From contig JABCZN010000006.1 of NCBI GenBank assembly GCA_013289665.1, positions 124,001 to 188,000 of the forward strand: a DNA stretch of 64,000 nucleotides. The letters run 5' to 3'. The stretch is from Acidobacteriota bacterium (GTDB lineage: Bacteria > Acidobacteriota > Terriglobia > Acidiferrales > UBA7541). Made by a program: the position numbers and the translations under genes. The notes under the pieces are model-generated. The model was given only the letters and a program-made list of their open reading frames with translations. It was not told the origin of the DNA and did not search any database. Positions 9,608 to 17,539 of the stretch are shown here, in pieces. How positions within the stretch are numbered: the stretch's first letter is position 1; every line of letters begins with the position of its first letter.

Positions 9608-10528
9608 CTAGTCTTTGTGCTCTTCCAGGAACTTTTCCGCGTCCAGTGCCGCCATGCAGCCGGAGCCCGCCGCAGTTACCGCTTGCCGGTAGCGGTGATC
9701 CTGAACGTCTCCCGCCACAAAAACACCCGGGACATTCGTCAGGCTTCCGTGGCGCTGGATGATGTAGCCGTTCTCGTCGGTTTCCAGCTTGCCGCGGAAC
9801 GCCACGGAATTCGGAGTGTGGCCGATCGCCACGAAAATCCCGTGCAGGGCGATTTCGCGTTTCTCGCCGGTCTTGGCGTGTCGCAGGCGTATGCCGGTGA
9901 CCGCTTTTTCCGGAGACAGAATTTCGTCCACCACATACGGCGTGACGAACTCCACCTTCTCGTTCGCCCGCGCCCGGTCAATCATGATTTTCGACGCGCG
10001 GAACTCATTCCTCCGGTGAATCAGATACACCCGGCTGGCATAGCGCGAAAGGAAGTTCGCCTCCTCCATCGCCGAATCTCCCCCGCCGACCACCGCCAGC
10101 GGCTGGCCGCGGAAGAAATACCCGTCGCAAGTCGCGCAAGTGGACAACCCCCGGCCAATCAGTTCTTTTTCTCCCGGCAACCCCAGCAGGCGGGCCGAAG
10201 CGCCTGCCGCGACGATCACCGAGCGTGTTTCGTAGGTTTCTTTCCCCGCAAAGACTTTGAACGGGCGCTTCGTCAGATCCACTTCCGTCACCGCTCCAGC
10301 CTTGAATTCCGCGCCGAAGCGTTGCGACTGTTTGCGCATGTTTTCGATCAGCTCCGGCCCCATGATTCCATCAGGGAAACCGGGATAATTCTCCACGTGC
10401 GTGGTCAAGGAAAGCTGGCCGCCGGGTTCGTGGCCGTCCAACACGAGGGGCTTCAGGTTGGCTCGCGCCGTGTATATCGCGGCGGTCAGGCCTGCACATC
10501 CACTCCCGATGATTACCACATTGTGCAT
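9608..10528 (-). CDS. trxB: Thioredoxin reductase
   Basis: 306 residues from the ATG at 10528. This start is preferred over the upstream ATG at 10543 because a GGAG lies 8 bases before it and the protein then begins directly with the FAD-binding strand MHNVVIIGSGCAG. The redox-active CATC is at residues 131-134, a second dinucleotide fold (VVGGGDSAMEEANF) binds NADPH, and GVFVAGDVQD completes the FAD site. The enzyme reduces thioredoxin in the cytoplasm using NADPH. It is divergent from the DinB gene; the 277-base gap between them holds no other gene that I can see. Confidence 0.95.
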   Translation of the reverse strand: MHNVVIIGSGCAGLTAAIYTARANLKPLVLDGHEPGGQLSLTTHVENYPGFPDGIMGPELIENMRKQSQRFGAEFKAGAVTEVDLTKRPFKVFAGKETYETRSVIVAAGASARLLGLPGEKELIGRGLSTCATCDGYFFRGQPLAVVGGGDSAMEEANFLSRYASRVYLIHRRNEFRASKIMIDRARANEKVEFVTPYVVDEILSPEKAVTGIRLRHAKTGEKREIALHGIFVAIGHTPNSVAFRGKLETDENGYIIQRHGSLTNVPGVFVAGDVQDHRYRQAVTAAGSGCMAALDAEKFLEEHKD

Positions 10529-10805
10529 TAGAAAAAGCTCCATACCTTAGATTCAGAAAGCCAGCCTGAAGGTACAAGGCGAAGATTGTAGCATTGCCGC
10601 CGGGAGGAGGCGTGCGAACGGGCGCGAGAGGAGTACAGAAAGGCCGCTCTGGCACGGGTGAGAGCTCGCGTTTGGCAGTCTGGCAGCAAATCGCCTGTCA
10701 AACGGCCAATTTGGCAACCCGCAGTGGTTCTGCCACGCTGGACGTCCCCCCGCGTCTCTTTTAGAGTGGAAACGTGCTCGAAAGTTACTCGGATGAGGAG
10801 GTTCG

Positions 10806-11330
10806 ATGGACCCGCGTTATCCCGTTGGAAAATTTGCGATGCCCACCAACATTAGCCCCGCCCTGCGTCAGACCGCGATTGAGGAAATTGCCAATGCCCC
10901 GGCGAAACTACGTTCGGCCGTCGCGGGACTCACGGATTCACAACTCGAAACTCCCTACCGCGAAGGCGGTTGGACCCTGCGCCAGGTGGTTCACCACATC
11001 GCCGACAGTCACTTGAACGCGTACATCCGGCTGCGGCTCGGGCTGACAGAAACCGAACCCACCATCAAGGCGTACCAGGAGGCCGACTGGGCCCGACTGG
11101 AAGATGCACAACACGCCCCGGTCGAAGTCTCCCTCAAACTTCTCGAACCCCTCCACGACCGTTGGGTTCGGCTACTGCGAACCGTCACGCCGGAACAATA
11201 TGCCCGGCCGGTCCGTCATTCCGAGTCAGGCCTGAAAAACGTCGAATGGCTGCTCTTCCTCTACTCGTGGCATGGCCGCCATCACACGGCGCACATCACC
11301 GAACTGCGCAAACAAAAGAGCTGGAATTAA
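10806..11330 (+). CDS. DinB-fold YfiT-type putative metal-dependent hydrolase / thiol transferase
   Basis: 174 residues of the DinB four-helix-bundle superfamily. The closest recognisable group is YfiT/BstA: GGWTLRQVVHHIADSHLNAYIR and the C-terminal HGRHHTAHI supply the His triad that binds a divalent metal. Members are known or suspected to transfer or hydrolyse low-molecular-weight thiol conjugates; the thiol used here is unknown. ATGAGGAGG precedes the ATG with good spacing. The gene converges with a second DinB-fold gene 15 bases downstream. Confidence 0.82.
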   Translation: MDPRYPVGKFAMPTNISPALRQTAIEEIANAPAKLRSAVAGLTDSQLETPYREGGWTLRQVVHHIADSHLNAYIRLRLGLTETEPTIKAYQEADWARLEDAQHAPVEVSLKLLEPLHDRWVRLLRTVTPEQYARPVRHSESGLKNVEWLLFLYSWHGRHHTAHITELRKQKSWN

Positions 11331-11345
11331 TCTCGCAGCAAGCCA

Positions 11346-11804
11346 CTAAGCACCGAACTGCCGCAGGTGGTGGTGCGTGTGCAGATAACCCCAGCGCATC
11401 CAATCCCGTTCGGTCATTTCCAGAAAAATGGGATGCGGCCGGAACTGAAATACGCGTGGCTGCTCAGTGTATCTCTCAATCAGAACTTGTAACGACCGCA
11501 AGTCCTCACCAAAATCCGACGGTGGAGTCCCGCCAAGTTCCTGATCGAACTCCGGGCGGGTAGGCACTCCTTTCGGCCACGGAAGCGGCACATACAGCGC
11601 CACCCACTTGATCAATTTGCGCGCCAGATAGCCAGGCGCAACCTGTGTCGGTCTCTCCCCCATCGCACCCAAAAACGAGTCACTCAAGTGACACACCATC
11701 TGCCGCGCATTCATCCTTCCCCACCGGCGTGGCGAATCCGGCCGCACCGCCCGCAGCCGCTCCAGAATTTCCTGTTTGGATTTGGGCTCGTTCAGCAATT
11801 TCAT
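11346..11804 (-). CDS. DUF1569 family protein (DinB-like fold)
   Basis: 152 residues from the ATG at 11804. The longer in-frame start at 11876 would add an unlikely hydrophobic and basic stretch overlapping the promoter region of the cyclophilin gene. The sequence GRMNARQMVCHLSDSFLGAMG and the C-terminal GYLHTHHHLRQFG give the spaced histidines of DinB-like DUF1569 proteins. The biochemical role is unknown. It converges on the YfiT-type gene and diverges from the cyclophilin gene. Confidence 0.78.
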   Translation of the reverse strand: MKLLNEPKSKQEILERLRAVRPDSPRRWGRMNARQMVCHLSDSFLGAMGERPTQVAPGYLARKLIKWVALYVPLPWPKGVPTRPEFDQELGGTPPSDFGEDLRSLQVLIERYTEQPRVFQFRPHPIFLEMTERDWMRWGYLHTHHHLRQFGA

Positions 11805-11876
11805 CGCGAATCGCCGCGTTTGCTTTGCTTTCCGGAATAACAGTAACATACAAAGAACACCAAAAAAGGAGAGCAC

Positions 11877-12401
11877 ATGGCGCGACCCGCTGGAACTTAT
11901 GCAATTTTTGAAACTTCAATGGGCAACATTGTTTGCCGACTGTTTGAAAAGGAAACACCAAAGACCGTCGAGAACTTTATCGGCCTCGCCGAAGGCACCA
12001 AGGAATTCAAGGACCCCATCAGCGGAAAGAAAGAAAAGCGCCCCTATTACGACGGCCTGGTCTTCCACCGCGTGATTCCGCAATTCATGATTCAGGGCGG
12101 ATGCCCGCAGGGCGACGGCCGCGGCGGCCCGGGCTATCAGTTCGCCGACGAATTCCACCCGAGCCTCCGCCATTCCAAGGCCGGAAAACTTTCCATGGCC
12201 AACGCCGGCCCGAACACCAACGGCAGCCAGTTCTTCATCACGGTCGCGCCCACGCCGCATCTCGACAATCGGCATTCCATTTTCGGCGAAGTCGTCGAAG
12301 GCCAGGACATCGCCAACAAAATCTCTGAGACCTCGCGTGACGGCATGGACCGTCCGCGCGTTCCCGTCACCATGAAGGTCCGCATCGAACGGGTTTCCTG
12401 A
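11877..12401 (+). CDS. Cyclophilin-type peptidyl-prolyl cis-trans isomerase
   Basis: A 174-residue, single-domain cyclophilin that catalyses proline isomerisation during protein folding. Diagnostic elements are [13 protein letters not shown] with the catalytic Arg, [10 protein letters not shown] and [10 protein letters not shown]. It lacks a signal peptide, so it is cytoplasmic. AAAAAGGAGAG gives a strong ribosome binding site. The insertion [14 protein letters not shown] is typical of the acidobacterial/proteobacterial subgroup. Confidence 0.94.
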   Translation: MARPAGTYAIFETSMGNIVCRLFEKETPKTVENFIGLAEGTKEFKDPISGKKEKRPYYDGLVFHRVIPQFMIQGGCPQGDGRGGPGYQFADEFHPSLRHSKAGKLSMANAGPNTNGSQFFITVAPTPHLDNRHSIFGEVVEGQDIANKISETSRDGMDRPRVPVTMKVRIERVS

Positions 12402-12414
12402 ACCACGAGGTCAG

Positions 12415-12774
12415 ATGCTCTCGCCCGCCCGCCTCACGCAATTGCTGACGGAATTCATCTTCCTGCTGCTGGGAGCGCTGGTGATGTGGCTAGCCGCCAA
12501 CGGACGAATTTATTTCGATCGCCACGGTGTGAGCTGGCTGGTGCTCAGCGTGGCGCTGATTGCCTGGGGTCTGCTGGCCCTGGCCAAGCCGGGGCTATTC
12601 CGGGCCAAATGGCAGAAATGGAATCGTGGCGGCTCGCTCGTCCTGCTGGGCATCGCGATGCTTTCGATTTCGCGCGTCCCATTTGACTGGGTCGTGAAAC
12701 TCCTCGCCGCCGCCGGACTGATCCTCCTCGTGCGCGGCATCCTCGGGTCTCTGCTCATTTTGTGGCAACGCTAG
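12415..12774 (+). CDS. Small integral membrane protein of unknown function
   Basis: 119 residues with about four hydrophobic segments: [46 protein letters not shown] and [25 protein letters not shown] lies 6 bases before the ATG, and the gene begins 13 bases after the cyclophilin stop, so the two are probably cotranscribed. I do not recognise a family. The basic stretch between helices two and three (RAKWQKWNR) suggests a cytoplasmic loop. Confidence 0.7.
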   Translation: MLSPARLTQLLTEFIFLLLGALVMWLAANGRIYFDRHGVSWLVLSVALIAWGLLALAKPGLFRAKWQKWNRGGSLVLLGIAMLSISRVPFDWVVKLLAAAGLILLVRGILGSLLILWQR

Positions 12775-12883
12775 CGCCCCCGTCAGTTATAATCCCGGGC
12801 ATTCAACGCTTCCCGCCGCCCGGGGGAAGACCTGCCTGCGAACGGCTGTTTTCCCGCTCGCATCTTCGAAGAGGAGAACTATC

Positions 12884-13309
12884 GTGTTCAAGGAATTCAA
12901 GGAATTCGCAATGCGGGGCAGTGTTCTGGATCTCGCCGTCGGCGTCATCATCGGCGCGGCGTTTGGAAAAATCGTTGGTTCCTTCGTGGACGACATCCTC
13001 CTGCCGCCTCTCGGCCAGCTTCTTGGAAAAGTAGATTTTTCTGGACTGTTCATCAACCTGAGCGGGACGCATTTCGACACGCTAAAAGCCGCGAAGGAAG
13101 CGGGCAAGGCCACCCTGAACTACGGCAATTTCATCAACACGGTGATCAACTTCCTGATTGTGGCCTTCACCATTTTCGTGGTGGTGCGCATCGTCAATCG
13201 CTGGATGCCCAAGCCTCCGCCACCGGTTACCACAAAAGATTGCCCGCAGTGCGCCATGGCGATTCCCCTGGCTGCAAAGAAATGCGGCCACTGCACGAGC
13301 GCAATCTGA
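12884..13309 (+). CDS. mscL: Large-conductance mechanosensitive channel with C-terminal zinc ribbon
   Basis: 141 residues from a GTG at 12884 with GAGGAG 7 bases before it. The MscL core is clear: [40 protein letters not shown] (amphipathic N-helix plus TM1), a periplasmic loop, and TM2 [20 protein letters not shown]. MscL is a homopentameric inner-membrane pore that opens on membrane tension after hypo-osmotic shock. In place of the usual charged C-terminal helix there is a two-CxxC tail ([18 protein letters not shown]), a putative zinc ribbon. Such tails occur in other MscL homologues. Confidence 0.93.
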   Translation: MFKEFKEFAMRGSVLDLAVGVIIGAAFGKIVGSFVDDILLPPLGQLLGKVDFSGLFINLSGTHFDTLKAAKEAGKATLNYGNFINTVINFLIVAFTIFVVVRIVNRWMPKPPPPVTTKDCPQCAMAIPLAAKKCGHCTSAI

Positions 13310-13326
13310 CGACATTCCGAAAAGCG

Positions 13327-13354
13327 TAGTGGCCGGTCAGAAGACCGGCCACTG
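13327..13354. repeat. Palindromic repeat element, copy A
   Basis: A perfect 11-bp inverted repeat (AGTGGCCGGTC / GACCGGCCACT) with an AGAA loop, 18 bases after the mscL stop. It may fold as a 3' hairpin, but there is no T-run on the plus strand, so it is not a classical terminator. Related palindromes recur at 25807, 51025, 58510 and 59840. The rest of the gap up to 13612 holds no gene that I can support. Confidence 0.65.
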
Positions 13355-13612
13355 CACGGGCGCGGTTTAATCAGGGAGCTTGTCCCTGAAAAGTAGCAGA
13401 CTGGGCCGCGAAGGGAAGTTAGGGCCGGGCAAAGACCGGAAAAATGTCGGCGCGCCGACATTTAAAGTAAAACCTGAAACTTCTTCTGTTTGGTGAACGG
13501 AATATCGGAGAGCAATTTCAAGTCGCGGAAAGGAAAGTGGTTCGGAGTCTGTAATTCGAACGATTTATGGGTGAGAGATTTCCTTCGGACGTCTCGTTAT
13601 GAGGAATACATT

Positions 13613-15880
13613 TTAAATCGTCGGGGGCTTGCTCTTAACGTTAGCTTCCAGGTGCGCCTTCAGCCTGGCAATCACGGATTCTTCCTGGCCTTCCTCGACT
13701 TCTTTCATTACCTCCTCTAGCGCAAAATGCACCACGTCGTGGTGATGCAGTTCGAGCGGCGCTGCCGATTCGCTGAAACGCAGCCACAAGCGGTGCAGCA
13801 GGTTCACCTCATTGGCGGTCAGGTTCGGCGCGTGCGGCCCAAGGACCTTGTAGACCTTGTCACCGTTCGCCATGTGAATTTCCAGATTGAACTGCGGCTT
13901 CGGATCGCCCAGTTTTTCCCACGCGTCGCCGAGGTGCCGGGCCTGCTCTTCCGTGGGCTCCTTGGGTGAATGGCCGACAACGATCGTGCTTGACTGCAGC
14001 GATGTCGCTGCCCGCAATATCGCGTCCCAGATATCGTTGGCGGCAACAACGGCGAGCCGGATGGTTTTCCCGCGTTTCTCGGCCATGGAGAGCGCCTGGG
14101 AAAACAGGTGCTGCTCGATGCTGCCGAAAAGCTGGTAGGCTTCCAGCTCGTTCTCGCCCGATGCGGCGCGCCGGAGAAGGCGCACGTGGAGGACGATAAC
14201 GTCCCGCCTCCCGGGCTTGATACGGTCAAGTACGTTCGCCAGGTGATAAAGATTGTAGTGGTTGCTTACCGGAACCAGAATGTTCCCAGGCTTCGCACCA
14301 ACCGCTTCCGAAGTGAGTTCGCCCTCCATCTCCAGATTGAACTGGTCCATTTCCACGTGATCGCCGCCGCGCCGGGCGCGCCGTTCGGAAATGGTGAACA
14401 CGATATAAAGCAAGACGGAGAACGCGCCGCCGGCCATCGTGGCGACGGGCTTGGTAAACAAATTGGTGACTGCAATGAGAAACAGCGTAAGGGTAATCAG
14501 AATCAACCCGACAGGGATCTGGACGCCGCGGACGTAAAAGTTGAAAGGCACCTGGAAATCGCGATGGCCCGGCTTGGTGTAGCGCAGAACCAGCACAGCC
14601 AGCCCGTTCATCGCAAAACTCCAGATCACACCGAACGCATACAGGTTGGCAAGGAAGGTTACGTCGCCGCGGCTGATGATGATCGTGATCACCTGCAGGG
14701 CAACCACGATATTGATGATGCGGTAGCTGGTGCCGTATTTCCGGTGCGGCTGCCGGAACCAGGAACTCAGCACCCCGTCCTCGGAGACGCGATTCAGCAC
14801 TCCGTTCGAACCCACGATCGCCGTGTTCACCGCGCCGGCAAGAATCAGCGTGCCCACCACGACCACAAATCCATGGAAGATGAGCCGCGCATAAATCGGG
14901 CCTTGCAAATTCATCGCCAGGCCGCCGATCAGATTCTGCAGGTAGCTCTCCCGAATGGAGTCGGGAATAATCATCACCGCAAAGAACGAGACCAGCGAAG
15001 TGAACACCAGGCTGTAAACGAAAATCACCAGCCCGGCCTTTTTCAAATTCGGAAGCTTTGGATGTTCAATTTCCCTGTATACCTGCGCCAGCGATTCCTC
15101 GCCGCTCATGGCCAGCACCGAATGCCCCAACGCGATGAAGATGGCCACAATGCCGAACATGTGCGGCAGGCTGCTGTGGGCGAGCCAGCCCAGCGCGCTT
15201 TCGCTCAACCTGAGGTTTCGGGGATGCGGAAAGGGTGGCAGGGAGGAATGGCGCAAAAGCGCGGTGTAGATGCACCAGGTAATCAGAATCACCACCATGA
15301 CCGTTACCAGCTTCATGATGTGGAGCGCTTTTTCGCTCGACTCCGGGATCCCCTTGGTGTTCTCCCACCAGAAATACAGCGTCACGACGATCGCAAAGCT
15401 CGCGCTGACAAAATCAATGGCCCCCAGGGACAGCGGCCCGCTCACGTGAAAATATTGCAGGAGTTCGCTGATCAGTCCGGCCAGATACTGCCCCGCCGCC
15501 ACGCCGCTGATCGGTCCGGTCAGGATGTAATCGAACATCAACGCCGAAACGCTGAATTTCGCCAGGGTTCCGCCGAGCGATTGCTTCACCGCCCGGTACA
15601 CGCCGCCCCGGACGAACATGCTGCAGCTTTCCACATACACCGCGCGCACGGCGTAGGAAAACAGCATGATGGCGAGGATGAACCACGGCGCGGCCTTGCC
15701 AATGTAGGCTTCGGCCTCGCCACCGGCGTAATACGCCGAGGAAGCGAGGTCGTTCAGCACGATGGCGGCCGCGCGCCAGAAGGATATAAAGCTTAACAGC
15801 GCCGTGGTCGCAATCAAGACGCGCGGAATACCGCTGCTCTGGCTGCCCTTGGCAGCCGGGCTTTGGGGAGTGCTGCTCAT
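13613..15880 (-). CDS. APC-superfamily amino acid permease with C-terminal stress-protein-like domain
   Basis: 755 residues. Residues ~20-500 form about 12 TM helices of the amino acid-polyamine-organocation superfamily (IPRVLIATTALLSFISFWRAA near the start; RGGVYRAVKQSLGG; a conserved APC-type E-S-L in MSGEESLAQVYREIEHPK). Such permeases move amino acids or polyamines across the inner membrane. The cytoplasmic C-terminal ~240 residues resemble a universal-stress-protein fold (GNILVPVSNHYNLYHLANVLD, then VIVLHVRLL and STIVVGHSP). USP-like tails on transporters are thought to sense nucleotides or stress, but that role is inference here. The gene stands alone; substrate unknown. Confidence 0.85.
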   Translation of the reverse strand: MSSTPQSPAAKGSQSSGIPRVLIATTALLSFISFWRAAAIVLNDLASSAYYAGGEAEAYIGKAAPWFILAIMLFSYAVRAVYVESCSMFVRGGVYRAVKQSLGGTLAKFSVSALMFDYILTGPISGVAAGQYLAGLISELLQYFHVSGPLSLGAIDFVSASFAIVVTLYFWWENTKGIPESSEKALHIMKLVTVMVVILITWCIYTALLRHSSLPPFPHPRNLRLSESALGWLAHSSLPHMFGIVAIFIALGHSVLAMSGEESLAQVYREIEHPKLPNLKKAGLVIFVYSLVFTSLVSFFAVMIIPDSIRESYLQNLIGGLAMNLQGPIYARLIFHGFVVVVGTLILAGAVNTAIVGSNGVLNRVSEDGVLSSWFRQPHRKYGTSYRIINIVVALQVITIIISRGDVTFLANLYAFGVIWSFAMNGLAVLVLRYTKPGHRDFQVPFNFYVRGVQIPVGLILITLTLFLIAVTNLFTKPVATMAGGAFSVLLYIVFTISERRARRGGDHVEMDQFNLEMEGELTSEAVGAKPGNILVPVSNHYNLYHLANVLDRIKPGRRDVIVLHVRLLRRAASGENELEAYQLFGSIEQHLFSQALSMAEKRGKTIRLAVVAANDIWDAILRAATSLQSSTIVVGHSPKEPTEEQARHLGDAWEKLGDPKPQFNLEIHMANGDKVYKVLGPHAPNLTANEVNLLHRLWLRFSESAAPLELHHHDVVHFALEEVMKEVEEGQEESVIARLKAHLEANVKSKPPTI

Positions 15881-15952
15881 TTACGGGTAGTTAGACCTGC
15901 AGATTCCAATGCTCCCATTTTTCGAAAGACAAGTCCAGCGAACGCCGCGCGC

Positions 15953-16357
15953 CTAAACGATTTTTTGCTGCGTTTTTTCCGGAGTCTCGCGAAACGCGCG
16001 CCCGCATTCTTCGCACGGGCAAAGCGTGCGCAGGTAATCGTAACTGAAGATTCCCGTGGAGTGCCCATCCGTAAAACTGATTTGCACGGCGTAATTTCCC
16101 ACCTGGGTGGCCCCCTGCGCGCGCGGTTTGGGCTTGTACATCGGCAGGAGCGGCGACGACAGCAGATTTGCGGACGGCATCGCCTCCTTTTTCCCACGCT
16201 CATCGTTGCACGTCGCGCACGGGCACTGTTCGCGCAGATAGGCAAAGTCAAAATGGCTGGAATGCCCGTCGGCCCAGGTGATGTCGACACCCGCACCGGT
16301 CTTCACATGAATCTTTACGGCGGTTGGCTTCTTGCGCTGGTCAATCGGTGTCGGCAT
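15953..16357 (-). CDS. DUF971 (gamma-butyrobetaine hydroxylase-like N-terminal domain) protein
   Basis: 134 residues from the ATG at 16357; a TTG at 16375 would add six residues and neither start has a clear ribosome binding site. The protein is a stand-alone DUF971 domain with ITWADGHSSHFDFAYLREQCPCATC and ISFTDGHSTGIFSYDYLRTLCPCEEC. The two CPCxxC clusters suggest a bound metal. DUF971 is found alone and in Fe-S carrier proteins of the HCF101/ApbC type. It lies 90 bases after the ATPase-DtxR gene on the same strand, so it is a plausible last gene of the iron operon. Its function is unproven. Confidence 0.8.
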   Translation of the reverse strand: MPTPIDQRKKPTAVKIHVKTGAGVDITWADGHSSHFDFAYLREQCPCATCNDERGKKEAMPSANLLSSPLLPMYKPKPRAQGATQVGNYAVQISFTDGHSTGIFSYDYLRTLCPCEECGRAFRETPEKTQQKIV

Positions 16358-16447
16358 CGGGAGAAAGTCTTTCAAGAATACTTGGATATTGTCGCTCGCG
16401 GCAAAAAGTCGATCGGGAAAAGGCGCTCCATTTCAAGCTGCGCCCCC

Positions 16448-17539
16448 TCATCCGCCCGTTCCCTTCTTGTGACCGCAGCATTCACCCGGGGGAATGGGAT
16501 TTCCGTGCGGGCAAGTCGTCGGATGCCCCAGGAACGAGCAGATCCGCTGGTCCAGCTCCGGACTGATGATGTGTTCAAACTTGCAGGCCTGGCTGTGGGC
16601 TTCGTGGTCGTCAATGCGGAATGTGTCCTTGAACAGCCGCTCCGCCAGCCGGTGCCGCCGCACAACGTCGCGTGCACGGCTTTTCCCCCGGTCCGTCAGT
16701 TCGATCAGCTGCTCTTCGAGCACCTCGACCAACCGCAGGTCTTCCATTCGTGCCAGTGTCCGCACGGGATCCAGACCGCCCGGCGTGCGAATGTGCTCGA
16801 TGTCGGCCGGCTTCCCTTCTTCTCCGCGAACCCAGATCTGCTCCAGCAGGTGATCGAAGTGAATGCCATCGTCCATTGAAATGCGCTGGTCTACCGCGAG
16901 ATGGCCATGCACCAGCTCGATCCGCCGGTCGGCCTGCTGCGCGATGTCCGGATCGTGTGTCACCATCAGGATGGTGTGTCCCGCACTGTGCAATTCGCGG
17001 AACAGTCCGAGAACGATCTCTTCATTCGCCTCGTCCAGATTGCCCGTCGGCTCGTCGGCCAAAATCAATTTCGGCTGGTTGATCAGCGCCCGCGCAATTG
17101 CCACGCGCTGTTGTTCGCCGCCTGAAAGCTGCGAAGGCAGTTGCGTCAGCCGGTGGCCCAGCCCGACCCGTTTCAGAGCTTCCGAAGCCTGCGCCTCGTC
17201 CGTCACGCTGTGAAAATACTGCGCCAGCATCACATTCTCCAGCGCATCCAAATACGGCACCAGGTGGAACTGCTGAAATACGAATCCAATCTTCTCCGCG
17301 CGATAGCGCACCAGGTCGTTCTCGGAAAGTTTGGCAAGATCCACGCCATCCACGATCACATGTCCTGACGTCAGTGTATCCAGCCCGCCCAGAATGTTAA
17401 TCAGCGTGGTCTTTCCGGAGCCCGACGGCCCCATCAACGCTACCCATTCGCCCGCCTGGATGTGAAAGGAAATGCCGTTCAACGCGCGGAGCGTCCCATA
17501 CTCCTTCACCAGCGATTCAATGCGCACTTGCGCGCTCAC
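16448..17539 (-). CDS. ABC transporter ATPase fused to a DtxR/MntR-like metal-sensing domain
   Basis: One uninterrupted 363-residue frame carries two domains. Residues 1-~218 are a LolD/MacB-type ATPase: Walker A GPSGSGKTT (37-45), Q-loop near 89, signature LSGGEQQR (139-146), Walker B LILADEP (158-164) and switch H195. Residues ~225-350 match an iron-dependent repressor. A winged-helix-like region (~228-290) is followed by RRHRLAER and ACKFEHIIS. All DtxR metal ligands have a counterpart: H296 and E300 (DtxR H79, E83), H315 (H98), C319, E322 and H323 (C102, E105, H106), and H230 at the M10 position. The tail HPTTCPHGNPIP is also DtxR-like, but there is no SH3-like third domain. Start is a GTG overlapping the upstream permease stop (GTGA), implying translational coupling. 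The ATPase should power the two FtsX-type permeases; the sensor may be a repressor, or may gate ATP hydrolysis by metal level. Confidence 0.9.
   Translation of the reverse strand: MSAQVRIESLVKEYGTLRALNGISFHIQAGEWVALMGPSGSGKTTLINILGGLDTLTSGHVIVDGVDLAKLSENDLVRYRAEKIGFVFQQFHLVPYLDALENVMLAQYFHSVTDEAQASEALKRVGLGHRLTQLPSQLSGGEQQRVAIARALINQPKLILADEPTGNLDEANEEIVLGLFRELHSAGHTILMVTHDPDIAQQADRRIELVHGHLAVDQRISMDDGIHFDHLLEQIWVRGEEGKPADIEHIRTPGGLDPVRTLARMEDLRLVEVLEEQLIELTDRGKSRARDVVRRHRLAERLFKDTFRIDDHEAHSQACKFEHIISPELDQRICSFLGHPTTCPHGNPIPPGECCGHKKGTGG

Noticed and set aside
14108-15796. 562-codon plus-strand frame opposite the APC permease
   Set aside because: His/Arg/Gln-rich composition without any domain; the minus strand encodes a clear multi-helix transporter.
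16448-17539. The ATPase-DtxR fusion as a frameshift artefact joining two genes
   Set aside because: Both halves lie in one continuous frame with intact motifs and no internal stop; resequencing would still be a useful control.
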